Shown here: positions 22,470 through 34,043 of the stretch, piece after piece
How the letters are laid out: every line of letters starts with the position of its first letter
Position numbering within the stretch: the stretch's first letter is position 1
Source of the DNA: Mytilus trossulus
Taxonomy: Eukaryota > Mollusca > Bivalvia > Mytilida > Mytilidae
Length of the DNA stretch: 64,000 bases
Assembly (NCBI RefSeq): GCF_036588685.1
Contig: NC_086375.1
Span: forward strand, 8,363,916-8,427,915
Direction of reading: 5' to 3'
Translations under genes and position numbers: made by a program
The notes under the pieces: model-generated
Told to the model about the DNA's origin: nothing
Database searches by the model: none
What the model saw: the letters and a program-made list of their open reading frames with translations, nothing else

Positions 22470-22566
22470 TTCATAATCATCAACTGAAATAAGTCTGAGG
22501 TCTCCTGAAATTTTTGTTGACCTATGAACTTTTTCACAGTCCACATATAATCCCTCTTCGCAGTAC
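22470..22566 (-). pseudogene. 97-bp fragment of TRIM-like coding sequence
   Basis: This segment aligns without gaps to 20912-21008 of the TRIM-like gene (part of the first B-box and the linker after it), with a handful of substitutions. Outside these limits similarity stops abruptly, and family A repeat resumes on both sides (GTAAAATA before, AATGAACGAAAAAC after). It cannot encode a protein alone. The lack of gaps and the sharp edges suggest a templated insertion from the nearby gene or from a paralogue. Confidence 0.85.
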
Positions 22567-22745
22567 ATAATGAACGAAAAACAAATATGTAACACATAAA
22601 AAAAAGACAACCACCGAATTTACAGGCTCCTGACTTGGGACAGGCACATGCATAAATAATGTGGCGGGTGTAAAAATGTTACCGGGATCCCAACCCTCTC
22701 CCAAACCTGGGACAGTGGTATAACAGTTCAACATAAGAACGAACG

Positions 22746-23880
22746 ATTTTCCAACTTTGTAGGCTAACTAACAGTCCGGCTGATGATAGAGATTGGGGAA
22801 TGACTAAGATTTGCTAACAGTGTAAAATTTAAGAAGTGATCTTGTTTATAACCTACCAGTCTAATTGGGGGAACATGTACAGTAAACAGAAAGCTTAATT
22901 TTGATTAATTTCGATTAATTCTTAATCTCCCGGGAGGTGATCTCAATAAAAAATAGTTTTTGTTTCAGCTGAAGAAAGCAACAAAATTCTAACAGGAGAC
23001 TGATTAGTCGAGTATAATGTTGGTTGGTATTCGATGCTCGGTACTACCGAGCGATACTGTTATTCAATATTAAATGATTTTGTGTTGTTTCTTGTCTCAC
23101 CGTGGTTAATATGTAAAAAGTTATCATTTATGAGTTTGACTGTCCCTTTGGTATCTTTCGTCCCTCTTTTATCAAGGGTACCAGAATTATAATTTATTTA
23201 GTACGCCAGACGCGCGTTTCGTCTACATATGACTAATCAGTGACGCTCATATCAAAATATTTATAAACCTAAACAAGTACAAAGTTGAAGAGCATTGAGG
23301 ATCCAAAATTCCAAAAAATTGTGCCAATTACGGCTTAGGTAACACTTTTGATTTATAGTCAAGATATATTTTAACTTTCGTATTCGTTTATTAATTTGGT
23401 AGAGAATATTTAATTCCGCACTCCTAACAACAAAAATTATTTTTAAATTTTCCTGTGCGAGTTGTTTTATTCAAAGCCATTCTGTACCAGGTAACAGTTG
23501 TCTAAAATATGTCGTAAAATAAGCACCTACGTTTCAATACCGAATTTTAATCAAACTTATTCGTTCAATGTATGTTAAACTGTAAATAATCAACAAATAC
23601 CACGATGAAGAGCGCTATAAAATCAGGTTATAAAATCAGGTTCAACCCACCATTTTCTATATTTGAAAATGCCGTAACAAGTCAGCAAATAGGACAGTTG
23701 GTGTCCATTAATTTTTGATTACTTTCCGATTTAATTTTTCCCCGGAGTTCAGTATTTTTGTGATTTTCATTACCTCTTTGTAAATTATTAAGTGTGTTTT
23801 TACGCTTCCCATATACTGTTGGTATCGTAATCATCTTTCTATAGAAATTGTTTAATTACTAGTACTTGATAAGATTATTA
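22746..23880. repeat. Non-coding; family T tail and decayed retrozyme
   Basis: A family T tail end (GAGTTTGACTGTCCCTTTGGTATC, 23130-23170) is followed by a minus-strand retrozyme piece (23171-23350). The piece contains a hammerhead at 23203-23246 whose core reads CTGATTA, with the essential G8 changed. A CAGGTTCAACCCACCATTTT repeat follows (23637-23790). Confidence 0.6.
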
Positions 23881-23882
23881 AA

Positions 23883-24190
23883 ATTGAGAAAGGAAATTGG
23901 GAATGTGTCAAAGCGACAACAACCCAGACCATAGAATAGACAACAGCCGAAAGCCACCAATTGGTCTTCAATGTAGTGAGAATTCCCGCACCCATAGGTG
24001 TCCTTCAACTGGTCCCTAAAAATATGTATACTAGTACAGTGATAACGGACGTCATACTTAACTCCGAATTATACACAAGAAACTAGAATTAAAAATCGAA
24101 CAAGACCAACAAAGACCAGAGGCTCCTTACTTGGGACAGGCGCAAAATTGCGGCGGGGTTAAACATGTTTATGAGATCTCAACCTAGTTT
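23883..24190 (+). repeat. Dispersed repeat family B
   Basis: GGAAATTGGGAATGTGTCAAAG through CAGAGGCTCCTTACTTGG to ATGAGATCTCAACC, collinear with the other family B copies. It is cut off at the CTCAACC step. Confidence 0.7.
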
Positions 24191-26779
24191 ACTTAATAAT
24201 AACATGTAGTAAATAAATGAGCTATTAATTATGGTTTAAATTCCCTGGACTATTGATAATGTTGAAGGTTTTACGCTCATAAGTACTTAAAATTTGTATC
24301 GTTTTTGTTTCCATTTTGTAAATGGCGATTACTCCAGTTTCGCTCGGTATATCCAACGAGTACTCGATTAGTAAATCTCCATGGAGTTGACACTCCTAGT
24401 TATTATTACTAAAGGTGAAATATAAATTGAAAAAGAATTATAGAACCATTTAAAATGCTAACTATGTGTTAGCTACTTTCAAATTGGTAAACGCAGTCTT
24501 TCAATAGAAAAATGTCAAAAAGTAATATGATAACAATTACAAGGCATAACTAACAAGGCATAACTAACAAGGAATAACTAACAACTCTTACTTACAAGTA
24601 ATATATAGCATATGTTTCGACTTAATTGGGTGGAAATTTCGATAATAATGATTTTTTTTCATGTCCTTTCAACGCGTGGAACTGTATTGAAATAAAAAAA
24701 TATGTTTGACGCATTCATTCTGAATATATCAAAAACAAATGATAAAAAGTAAAAGATTATTTCTTATGCAATTTTTTTGCAACGATAATATTCATCGGAA
24801 ATCGACAAATTTGTACGTGAAAATAATCTATAACAGATTCTCAATACTCTTTAACTTCGAAATGTTTTTGACCTTTTTGATTTGAGCATCACTTATGAGT
24901 CCTTTGCCAACGAATCGCGCGTCTGGCGTACAACTGTTTTAAACCTGCTGTCTATAATGAGATTATTATTCCTAATTTAAACGGACATGTACTAAGTCAG
25001 GAATAGGACAATTGCTTGCCATTCGTTTGACGTGTTTAAAAGTTAGGTTTGCTATTTGATTAGGGACTTTCCGTTTCGATAATGTTTTATTTTTATACTT
25101 ACATGTACATTTTAATCAAGTCAAAACGGATGCTAACATTACAAAAAGATGTTACTGCTGAACGGGAGTATTCAAGGTGACCAGTTATGTACATACTCAA
25201 GTTAACGCATATGTATTTGTATAATGGAGTCCCGAATATTGATCTGTAATAAACATAATCACTTAACCCAAACCTACCACTTTTCAGTTAAGATTTGACA
25301 AACCAAAACCACACGTTGTAAGTTATCATCATTAGATAAATTATTTATCAGTAATGTAAAGACAGATACCGACAAAAATATTGACCTACTTCTTAAACAT
25401 TTGTCATTTATACATGTTATATGCACCAAACATTTATGGAAATATTTGTTCATTTTGTACTATTTAAGATGTATAAATAGAATAAATACAATCATGAGTG
25501 GATCAATGTTTTTAATTAATTGTTATCTTTAATTATTGAGGTACAAAATGTTTTACATACATAAAATATTTACCTTGTTAACAATGTATCACCTAACCAA
25601 ATCCAAAGTTCTTTTTTTTTCAGATAATGACGTTTAATCTCTTTGTCATGTCACGTACACATATTGGTCATTTCAAATACAGTCACTTACAAAAGAGTGA
25701 ACTGAAATGTACAGGACTTAGATGGATTTCGTTATTTCGTTAATTGGATATAGGAAGATGTGGTATGAGTGCAAATGAGACAAATCTCCATCCAAGTAGC
25801 AATTTATAAAAGGTAGCAATTTATAAAAGTTATCTATTTATAAGTATTTGATCTAGTATTGTGATAGTAATTGCAAATTTCAGATCTCTTTGTAGATAAA
25901 TGTACTTGTATGAACTTCAAAATCACAATAATACCGAACTTCTGGAAAATGTAAAACGGAAAATCCCTCACCAAACGGATGGATAACTACTGTCTTATTT
26001 CTGACTTTGTACAGTCATTTTCTTAAGTAGATAATAGATTACATATAAACGTTACACACATGCGTCACTGTTTGTGGTGTCTTGAACTGTCGTTGATGGA
26101 ATATATCTGTGTAATGTCCTGTTATATTATCGGTATTTTTTGGAGCATTTCTCTGAATTGAGTGTTCTTGTATTTGTTTGTACTGTATTTTTGTTACGTA
26201 GTCTTTTGATTTTAGCGATATATATTTTTTTTTAACATTGTCATATAAGCGGGAGGTGTAGCTAGCCAATAAACTAGACTCAACCCACCATTTGTCCTAA
26301 AAATGTCAGAGATATGGCAGATATTATCAAATAGTGCGTTTTTTGTATGTTGGCGTTTGTTTCAGTTGCAATTCAGTGTTCCTGTTTATGCCTCGTTTTC
26401 CTCTTATACATGTTATAGTTGATGTGTTTAAAGATTTATAAATATATATACAAAATACATCGCAAGCTATGGGTTACGTGTTTCAGTAAAGAGATTGTCC
26501 TGTTGCTCCTTTGTTTTCCTCCTTAAGTTTATGTGTTTCAATTGGTTTTCCTTTTTTCTCAATCGCTTTATGACTTTTGAACAAGGTATATCACTGATGG
26601 CTTTATTCACCTGCAGCCACTGGTTGAATCTTGCTACATAAAAATTGACAGTTCACATTAAGGAGCAAAATCTTTTCTTATAGTAAGTTCCCATGGTAAT
26701 GTCAAATTGTTGTGAAAAACATGTCCTCCTAAAGAAAAACGTATGATGTTATTCATGAGAATCAAGCAATTATTTGAAA
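24191..26779. other. Non-coding, minor repeats
   Basis: Contains a 15-bp tandem repeat (24541-24583, AAGGCATAACTAAC) and a badly decayed plus-strand hammerhead (24886-24929, core CTTATGA and GAAT). It also holds scraps of the CAGTTCTGTACC/GGGACTTTCCG-type repeat (24950-25090) and of the CCCACCATTTG repeat (26280-26610). The 76-aa minus frame at 26039-26269 has no domain. Confidence 0.5.
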
Positions 26780-26980
26780 CACCACATGACCAAAATTATC
26801 AAAAGAGATGATTTAAGCTTCCCATTTGTGAACTTTTCATTTCTATGTAGCAACATTCCAGCAGCACCTGCATACGCGATTCCTATCTCAATGTTGTTCT
26901 TAAAAAGATATTATGGGCTTGTATTTCCAATCATTATAACATCATTGATGATTGCTGCTTGCAATGAAGCTTATTAATCT
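26780..26980 (+). pseudogene. Retroelement (family T) coding remnant
   Basis: The frame reads KRDDLSFPFVNFSFLCSNIP, then AAPAY. I recall this block (KRDDFNFPIVNFPF / SNIPAAPAY) from the C-terminal part of reverse-transcriptase proteins that are abundant in mussels and other marine invertebrates. Downstream the same family continues into CACCATCACGAGTTGATTGA (a conserved HHELVD-like stretch, now out of frame) and the tail found at 7300, 37740 and 43268. It is badly decayed, with stop codons soon after AACNEAY. Confidence 0.55.
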
Positions 26981-27481
26981 GGAGCTTTGTGTGGTGAAGC
27001 TGAAATTACCAAATAACCCCTTTGTCAACAAACTTTACGCACACCATCACGAGTTGATTGACTGTTCAGTAATATTTGTTTCACATATGACGATGGATAT
27101 GCTCCAGTTTTCGTAACTACAATTTGGCCCTCTTACAGCAATTAACTTTATTACCGGATTTAGTACTTATATGACGCGTGCCAAATGTAATACAGATTCT
27201 GCTTAGCCATCAAGTGCACCTGAGATCACCATCAGTTTTTGATGCGTTTGTGTTGCTCAGTCTTTAATTTTCTATGTTGTGTTTCCTGTACTTGTCAGTT
27301 TTTCAGTATCTTAAACTCCTCTTTTATCTTGCACAGATATATACAGAATATACAGTTTACCCTTCTTTATGAATACACATAATCAAGTAAGTCTTGTTTA
27401 AGCGACAGCTTATATGTGACCGATTCAAAATATATATATTAATTCTTTATAGTATGGGATATATAAGTTGGCTCTTCAAGT
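26962..27481. repeat. 520-bp inverted repeat, left arm
   Basis: Nearly identical in inverse orientation to 27961-28480, over 520 bp without visible net length change. The arm contains the family T 3' region plus about 170 bp of other sequence. The spacer between the arms is 479 bp. Confidence 0.9.
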
Positions 27482-27960
27482 GTACTGAATAGCAATTCTG
27501 ATATCACATACTGTTTGCAACTGTTAGTGTTATCGTTTATGGAATTTATATGTCGTGTTTGTCTGTCTACTTAACTTTAACAACAATATTCAAACATATT
27601 GTAATTTTAAAATGAACAGGTAATATCCGATAAAGACTATAGCATAATGATGTGTTCAAATCATTTCAGATTAGCGGTATGATTTTCGCATTGGACAAAC
27701 TACTGGAGAGCTTACTATCTAAAAATATATCTTGACTATACCAAATATTACCTATACTGAGCAACTCATTTTCAATAAAATGCAATCAATTTGTCTTTTT
27801 TTTTTTTACATTTTTGTAAATCGTCATATTAAAAACAATTTTTCAAAATACAGCTTGTAGTACATAACAGCTTAAACCAGTATTTAAAAATGCGACATTT
27901 TCTGGTGTGCAATAATGACAATCTACCTAGCTCATAGTACACCATGACATTAATGAGTTG
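27482..27960. other. Spacer of the 520-bp inverted repeat
   Basis: AT-rich and unique within the window. Nothing coding was seen. Confidence 0.6.
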
Positions 27961-28480
27961 ACTTGAAGAGCCAACTTATATATCCCATACTATAAAGAAT
28001 TAATATATATATTTTGAATCGGTCACTTATAAGCTGTCGCTTAAACAAGACTTACTTGATTATGTGTATTCATAAAGAAGGGTAAACTGTATATTCTGTA
28101 TATATCTGTGCAAGATAAAAGAGGAGTTTAAGATACTGAAAAACTGACAAGTACAGGAAACACAACATAGAAAATTCAAAACTGAGCAACACAAACGCAT
28201 CAAAAACTGATGGTGATCTCAGGTGCACTTGATGGCTAAGCAGAATCTGTATTACATTTGGCACGCGTCATATAAGTACTAAATCCGGTAATAAAGTTAA
28301 TTGCTGTAAGAGGGCCAAATTGTAGTTACGAAAACTGGAGCATATCCATCGTCATATGTGAAACAAATATTCCTGAACAGTCAATCAACTCGTGATGGTG
28401 TGCGTAAAGTTTGTTGACAAAGGGGTTATTTGGTTATTTCAGCTTCACCATACAAAGCTCCAAATTAATAAGCTTCATTG
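27961..28480. repeat. 520-bp inverted repeat, right arm
   Basis: Inverse copy of 26962-27481. Its right edge, where AAGCTTCATTG ends the match, lies beside the decayed LINE at 28490, whereas the left arm's outer edge continues into family T coding sequence. The right arm is therefore probably the derived copy. Confidence 0.9.
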
Positions 28481-28489
28481 AAGAGAAGA

Positions 28490-29470
28490 GCATTTCACTT
28501 TTATAATATTTTCACAATATCCCAGATGTATCCTTTCCATATGCCTTGTGAGCACACCAAATTTCACAACCACAACAAAGTACACTGTTTATATAACTAT
28601 AAAAAAGTGAAATTAAAGTTACAAAATTCAAATAAATATCTTTTACATTTCCTCTTAAGGCAAACACAGCTTTTTTTATCCTGTTCTGAGAGTTTCTGCT
28701 GTAACACATTTAATTTTAACAAGATACATAGATAACCTAACTTATCTACAACTTTTGTTTCCAGGTTATTATAATACCATTTTTCATTGTCACGTATTTT
28801 TCCATCCTTTCTAAAAACAACAATTTTGGTTTTTGCTATTTTCACCCTTATTGACCATTTAGAGGTATAATAATACATAGTACCAAGTAATGTTTGTAAT
28901 CCAGACACAGTTTCTGAAAAAATAACCATATCGTCAGCTTACATTCATCAAAATAAATTTAGTGCCTTCATCTCATAGAGTCACTATTCATAAAAGCCAT
29001 TTCACAATCGTTTACATACATAGAAAAAAATATCGGTGATAATACTTCACCTTGCATCAAACCTTCTTCATAAGTAAAATAACACTCTCACAAGAAGTGA
29101 CATTAGAATACATTACTTTGATTACCATTACAATTTTACTTTGAATACCAATGTTGATTGTTTATACCATACATAACATACATCTTTGAACAGTGTCAAA
29201 AGCTTTCGTGTAGTCTACAAAACAAGAATAAAACCGATGTTTGACTGATAAAGATTTAAAACTTAATGATGTAAGTGCAAACATAGCATCTACTGTACCC
29301 AGAACGGGGAGAAAGCCGAAATTCCATCGGTCACAATATCAAACGTTTCCGACCAGTCTATTAAACGTTGATGAAGAACGGACGTAAATAACTTTCCAAA
29401 ATTACTGACTAAACAAAACCCTCTTTACTTGTTCGGATCAAGCACATTACCCTTCTCGAATATATAAATA
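28490..29470 (-). pseudogene. Decayed LINE (non-LTR) reverse transcriptase
   Basis: Read on the minus strand, several recognisable reverse-transcriptase blocks appear in order with frameshifts and stops between them. Near 29400 is the LFTSVLHQRL finger segment. Near 29200 is CFVDYTKAFDTV, which carries the first catalytic aspartate. Near 29060 is the QGEVLSPI equivalent. At 28930-28910 is ADDMVIFSE, the catalytic double aspartate, whose preceding tyrosine codon is now TAA. After this come thumb-like sequence and a C-terminal stretch ending near 28500. It is a dead fragment with no 5' ORF or endonuclease visible. The low-coordinate end stops next to the inverted-repeat arm at 28480. Confidence 0.75.
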
Positions 29471-30694
29471 ATCAATTTCAATTAAAGTCATAAGAAACGA
29501 GTGACCGGTGAAAAATAATGTTCTTCCAATTCTTGAACCAATGCATACAAACATCCTAAACTTAGTCTTATGTGCTCGAATTTATCATTTTTTTCGTGTA
29601 AATTTCGTATAATTGTCCATTTTTTTTTGCAATCGGTCAGTGTTGTTGTGAAAATATGGCAGGTAATTAAAGTTCGTGTTTTGAAGCCGAAATTTAACGA
29701 TTGTCACCTGTTTGTCAACAATTGACGAAAAATAAAAAAAAAGCATGGAAATTGAGCACGTGTTTAACATGTAAATTCAGATAATAGTTTATTTTAAGGA
29801 CATCCATGCGTATTGTGGTCACCGGATTTTTACGAGATGGGTCACACTGAGGTTACATTGCATACGGAAAATATCTCGGGGGAATTGCTTGCTGGAAGGA
29901 AGCTATTCAAATAAAGTAAACTTCTTCTAAATATGAATACATTAAAGAATTTTCTTCAGAAAAAAGTATATGTACATAAGTTGTATAATGAAAACTATCT
30001 ATTGAGTTATTAAAATCATATGCATTTTTTTTTTGATTTGAGGTTTCTTATGACTTTAAGGAATTGTCGATTTGACAGTAGCAAATGCAGTTTTACTGGC
30101 GACGCAGTACTGTTATTTCTATTCTAATGCTTTACAAAAGAAATAATACGATAAAGCTTGAAAAAATGAATAAATTTAACAAATAAAAAAAGTTCATTAA
30201 AACGGCGAATTCGAGGTAGTTGTTTTATTTTCGATAATATTGTAGTAATCGAACATTTGTTGATTCAATAAATTCAAAATGGCGGGTCTCTTCTTAGTCA
30301 CGGCCATTCAACTGTGGATTTGACGGTAACTTTGAGCCAATGATAAAAAATGTTACATAAAAATTGCATTATATTATCTATTGCCCATGCAGGTCACTGG
30401 CGAACACAAACGTATCGACTTTGAATCAAATTGATTGTAAATAAGCCCAACGATGTGTGATAAAGACAATGGAAAACTATTTAATATTATCACTCAGTAC
30501 AATCAACCCTTCTTTCTATAGTTAGCATATTTTTGGTACTCTTTTAATAATTTTAGAATTGAGTAAAAACAAGTACAATGTTTCAGACGTTGTCCCACCA
30601 CAACTTTACATCCTCGCAATTCTTTCTTTAATACTATTATTGTTATGATCCCTGTCTTCCACGTTCGCAAATGCATGAGTGTTATTTTGTGTTG
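29471..30694. other. No gene seen
   Basis: AT-rich intergenic sequence downstream of the second TRIM-like gene. No repeat of the named families was recognised. Confidence 0.5.
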
Positions 30695-32293
30695 TTATGC
30701 CACTCTGTATAAAGCGGTAATTCCATTTTTTAATCCAATGCACATAATTTGTTTATCTTTACTGTGAAAAACTGCTAATGGATTATACAAATCATCATTA
30801 GCATTGAGTAATATTTTACTCTCTTTCCCGTCATGTTGTATAAGTCTTAAAATGTCATCCCCACGACTAACCACTAGTACATTCCTATTGTTGTCCAGGG
30901 ATATGCCTTCAAGTCCGGATGTAGATCTATCCTGGAATCTCCATATTCCTTGTCCATCCATGCTGCAGCAATATGCCGAATCGGAGTCATACTCTGTGTA
31001 GTATATCCTGTCGGTAGAGGTTGTTATATAATTAGCATTGCATTTGATCGTACATAAAATGTTTCCTGAAATATCTGTTATCACTATACCTTCAAACCGC
31101 ACTGCAACATAAAGTTTTCCATTCTGGTGAGAAAGTCCGTAGCAGTTACCGTTAAAATTTATCTTTCGTACAGCACAATTCGTATTTATGTTTATATTCT
31201 CTAGAAATTGGTCTCTACCATACGTAACAGCAATATGATGAGTATCTATTATCGTCAGATCGAACGGTGCACTAGACACGACTATGTCTCTAATATGGTT
31301 ACCACTGATATCATATTCTTGTAAAGGTATTTTATCGACGTAAGAAGCCACAATGATTCTTTCATTTGGTAGAATAATGCAGCCAGTGATTGGCCAATTA
31401 ATCTCTTTAAGTTTAAATTTTTGTTTCAGCCGAAGACTTATACTACGGAATTCTGTCTCTTCGTTAAGTTTGATTTTTCCGAATTGTTGAATATCTTTAA
31501 GCAGCGAATGTATCATAGGATGGGGCTCAACTTTTAGACTGTAATTGTATACTTGTCTCATTTTTTCTTCGATACAAACAATTTTTTCCTTAATTTTGGG
31601 ATTTGCTTGGCGTGTTACAAAAAATATTTGAATGTCGGATGCGAATTCTTTCAATATTGTGATCTGTCTATTTATGCTTTCGAATTCTTTCTCAGTGAGT
31701 TCAAAGTCTTTGACAGATTTAGTTAATTCATGCTTGCACCTCTCATATTTGGTTTTAAGTTCAAGAAGCAATATTTGTTCTAATTCATCAAGACGTTGAT
31801 CGAGGGATAATCTTATGTCCCGAATTGTTTCCTTAATCAATTGTTCGTCTTTGTCAATTTTAATGGAAGCCATTACTCTGTCATTGATGCAACATTTTAA
31901 TTTATTTAACATTCCAGAAATTATTGCTTCCAAATCTGCAAGAGCAGTTGACGGTTTTGCATTTTTCGCTGCTTCTTCTATGAGAATAATCTCATCACAA
32001 TCTTTATGATCAGATGTGATGCAGACTACACAAATTCCTACATCGTGTTTTTTACAGAATAGGTCACACCTTTTTTGATGATTTTTGCAATTAAGATTTA
32101 CGATCAGCTCTGTGATCTTTTCATATTCCTCAACTGAAATAAGTTTATGATCTCTTGACATTTTTGTTGACCTATGAACCTTTGTACATTTCACACAGAA
32201 TCCCTCCTCACAATACGTGCACCATGTGTAGGCATTTGTGCAAGTATCTTCGTACCCACAAGGACTACATGATAGAGTTGCGTTCAAAGCCAT
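30695..32293 (-). CDS. RING-less TRIM-like protein, paralogue
   Basis: An intronless 532-aa frame, clearly paralogous along its whole length to the 540-aa gene at 19463-21085. B-box1-like ligands are C9, C12, C25, C28, C33, C36, H40 and H49. B-box2-like ligands are C69, H72, C80, H83, C88, C91 and H96. The shared stretch CTYCEEGFCV is unchanged between the two. A coiled coil spans about 115-230 and the propeller-like end about 295-532, finishing MCIGLKNGITALYRVA. Here the last strand is complete, unlike in the paralogue. The same orientation and gene structure suggest a local duplication about 9.6 kb apart. Function is unknown. In this class the coiled coil dimerises and the C-terminal domain usually binds protein or RNA. 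Confidence 0.87.
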   Translation of the reverse strand: MALNATLSCSPCGYEDTCTNAYTWCTYCEEGFCVKCTKVHRSTKMSRDHKLISVEEYEKITELIVNLNCKNHQKRCDLFCKKHDVGICVVCITSDHKDCDEIILIEEAAKNAKPSTALADLEAIISGMLNKLKCCINDRVMASIKIDKDEQLIKETIRDIRLSLDQRLDELEQILLLELKTKYERCKHELTKSVKDFELTEKEFESINRQITILKEFASDIQIFFVTRQANPKIKEKIVCIEEKMRQVYNYSLKVEPHPMIHSLLKDIQQFGKIKLNEETEFRSISLRLKQKFKLKEINWPITGCIILPNERIIVASYVDKIPLQEYDISGNHIRDIVVSSAPFDLTIIDTHHIAVTYGRDQFLENININTNCAVRKINFNGNCYGLSHQNGKLYVAVRFEGIVITDISGNILCTIKCNANYITTSTDRIYYTEYDSDSAYCCSMDGQGIWRFQDRSTSGLEGISLDNNRNVLVVSRGDDILRLIQHDGKESKILLNANDDLYNPLAVFHSKDKQIMCIGLKNGITALYRVA

Positions 32294-33401
32294 GCTTTCA
32301 TCAGGTTATATAATTGGATGACAAGAACTATTTCCTGAAATGATCAATTAAACATATAAATCACTATCATTTATGTTAATTAGTCGTCTGCAATTCTTGA
32401 CAGACGAAAGTAAATGTCGATGTCATGATATGGTCTTATGATAAACAAATAAGACTTCAAATGTGGATTATATAGTTTGGATGGTAATTTATTTTCCTAT
32501 GTTTGCAACTAATTGGATGAACTACATTTATTTAAAAACATTTCACATCATCGTCAGTTTTAAAAAAGTAGTGCGAAGATCTTTGTCGTTTCTGGTAATA
32601 AACGAAATTAAGGAAATGTGTTATGAGTGTCTTTGACCTATTTGTCAACGCCAGAGATAATTGAACGGCCTTTGATCTATTATGATATCCGAATTGTCGA
32701 CTTTCCCCCCTTTTATTCCATTTGTTTTAATCGGACTAAGAGGGTTTATGGCACTGTAACAAATACCTAGTAGATGTAGTAGCTAATTTAGTAGCATAGT
32801 AAACTAGAACTAGAACAAACAGATAAGTTATCATAAGTTGTTCATTTTGAAAACTCAGCGGACTATGTGAAATGTGAAGAATCAAAAACTAATTTATGGT
32901 TAAATAAATTTAAAATGAATAATTACCATTCATCAAAAATAAATTTCTATCAAAAATAAGGCTCATAAAACTTTTTACATTATTTATATTAATAATTACA
33001 ACATACACACATGTTGGCTATGACAATGATGTGTAAATATAACAAAGAGACATAATTAGTACAAATTTCAAAAATAGGGGTACAGTATTCAATATTGTAT
33101 TATAATCTTAATCACTAAAAAGACAAGCAATTATTAAAAAATAAGGTCAAACAGAATGGCAAAAAAACTAAGCACTTTTAATATAATGACAGGATGTACA
33201 GGTACCTAGCCCGGCTATAAGTTTCACTACAACAACAAGCGAATATGTCAACAAAGACAAACAAAAAGGAAAACAAATAAAGCACGCTAGCAAAACCATT
33301 GACAAGAATACACAAATTTACCATAACACAACGCTACAATGTCGAACAAATGTACAAATACTGAGCCACCTCAAATGGATACTACTTAAATTTACTAAAA
33401 A
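32294..33401. other. Upstream region of the second TRIM-like gene, no other gene
   Basis: AT-rich with no recognised family. No promoter element could be assigned with confidence. Confidence 0.45.
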
Positions 33402-34043
33402 GTTATCAAAGGTACCATGATTAAGTACGCCAGAAGCGCGTTTTGTCTACATAAGACTTATCAGTGACGCTTATATCAATTTTTTTATAAAGTCAAACAA
33501 GTACAAAGTTGAAGAGCATTGAGGATCCAAAATTCCTAAAAATTGTGTCAAATATGGCTAAGGTAATATATGCCTGGGATAAGAAAATCCTTAGTTTTCC
33601 GAAAAATACAAAGTTTTGTAAACAGAAAATTTATAAAAATGACCAAACTATTGATATTCATGTCAAACGCCAAAGTGCTGACTACTAAGCTGGTGATACC
33701 CTTGGGGAAGAAAGATCAACCAGCAGTGCCATCGACCCAATGGTGTAAAAAGTTATCAAAGGTACCAGGATTATAATTTAGTACGCCAGGCGCGCGTTTC
33801 CCCTACAAAAGACTCATCAGTGATGCTCATATCAAAATATTTATAAAGCCAAACAAGTATAAAGCTGAAGAGCAGTGACCATCCGAAATTCCAAAAAATT
33901 GTGCCAAATACTGCTAAGGTAATCCATGCCTGGGATAAGAAAATCCTTAGTTTTTCGAAAAATGCAATGTTTTGTAAACAGGAAATTTATACAAATGACA
34001 AAACTATTGATATTCATGTCAACACCGAAGTGTTTACTACTGA
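33402..34043 (-). mobile_element. Decayed retrozyme dimer
   Basis: Two units lie in tandem. Each begins (plus strand) TTATCAAAGGTACCA and runs through AAGTTGAAGAGCA (or AAGCTGAAGAGCA) and AATCCTTAGTTTT, then GATATTCATGTCAA. The second unit is truncated near 34043. The hammerheads, on the minus strand, are both damaged. At 33427-33470 G8 is replaced by A and GAAA by AAAA. At 33783-33826 stem II no longer pairs at its base and the U16.1 position is C. Confidence 0.75.

Larger units (their letters stand above)
21541..22745 (+). repeat. Family A repeat hosting two insertions
   Basis: The family A head runs 21541-21616 and resumes at 22343 (ATAGGTAACCGTACGGCC), then continues to about 22745 (GGACAGTGGTATAAC). 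It is split by a retrozyme dimer (21617-22342) and again by a 97-bp TRIM-like coding fragment (22470-22566). Confidence 0.75.
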
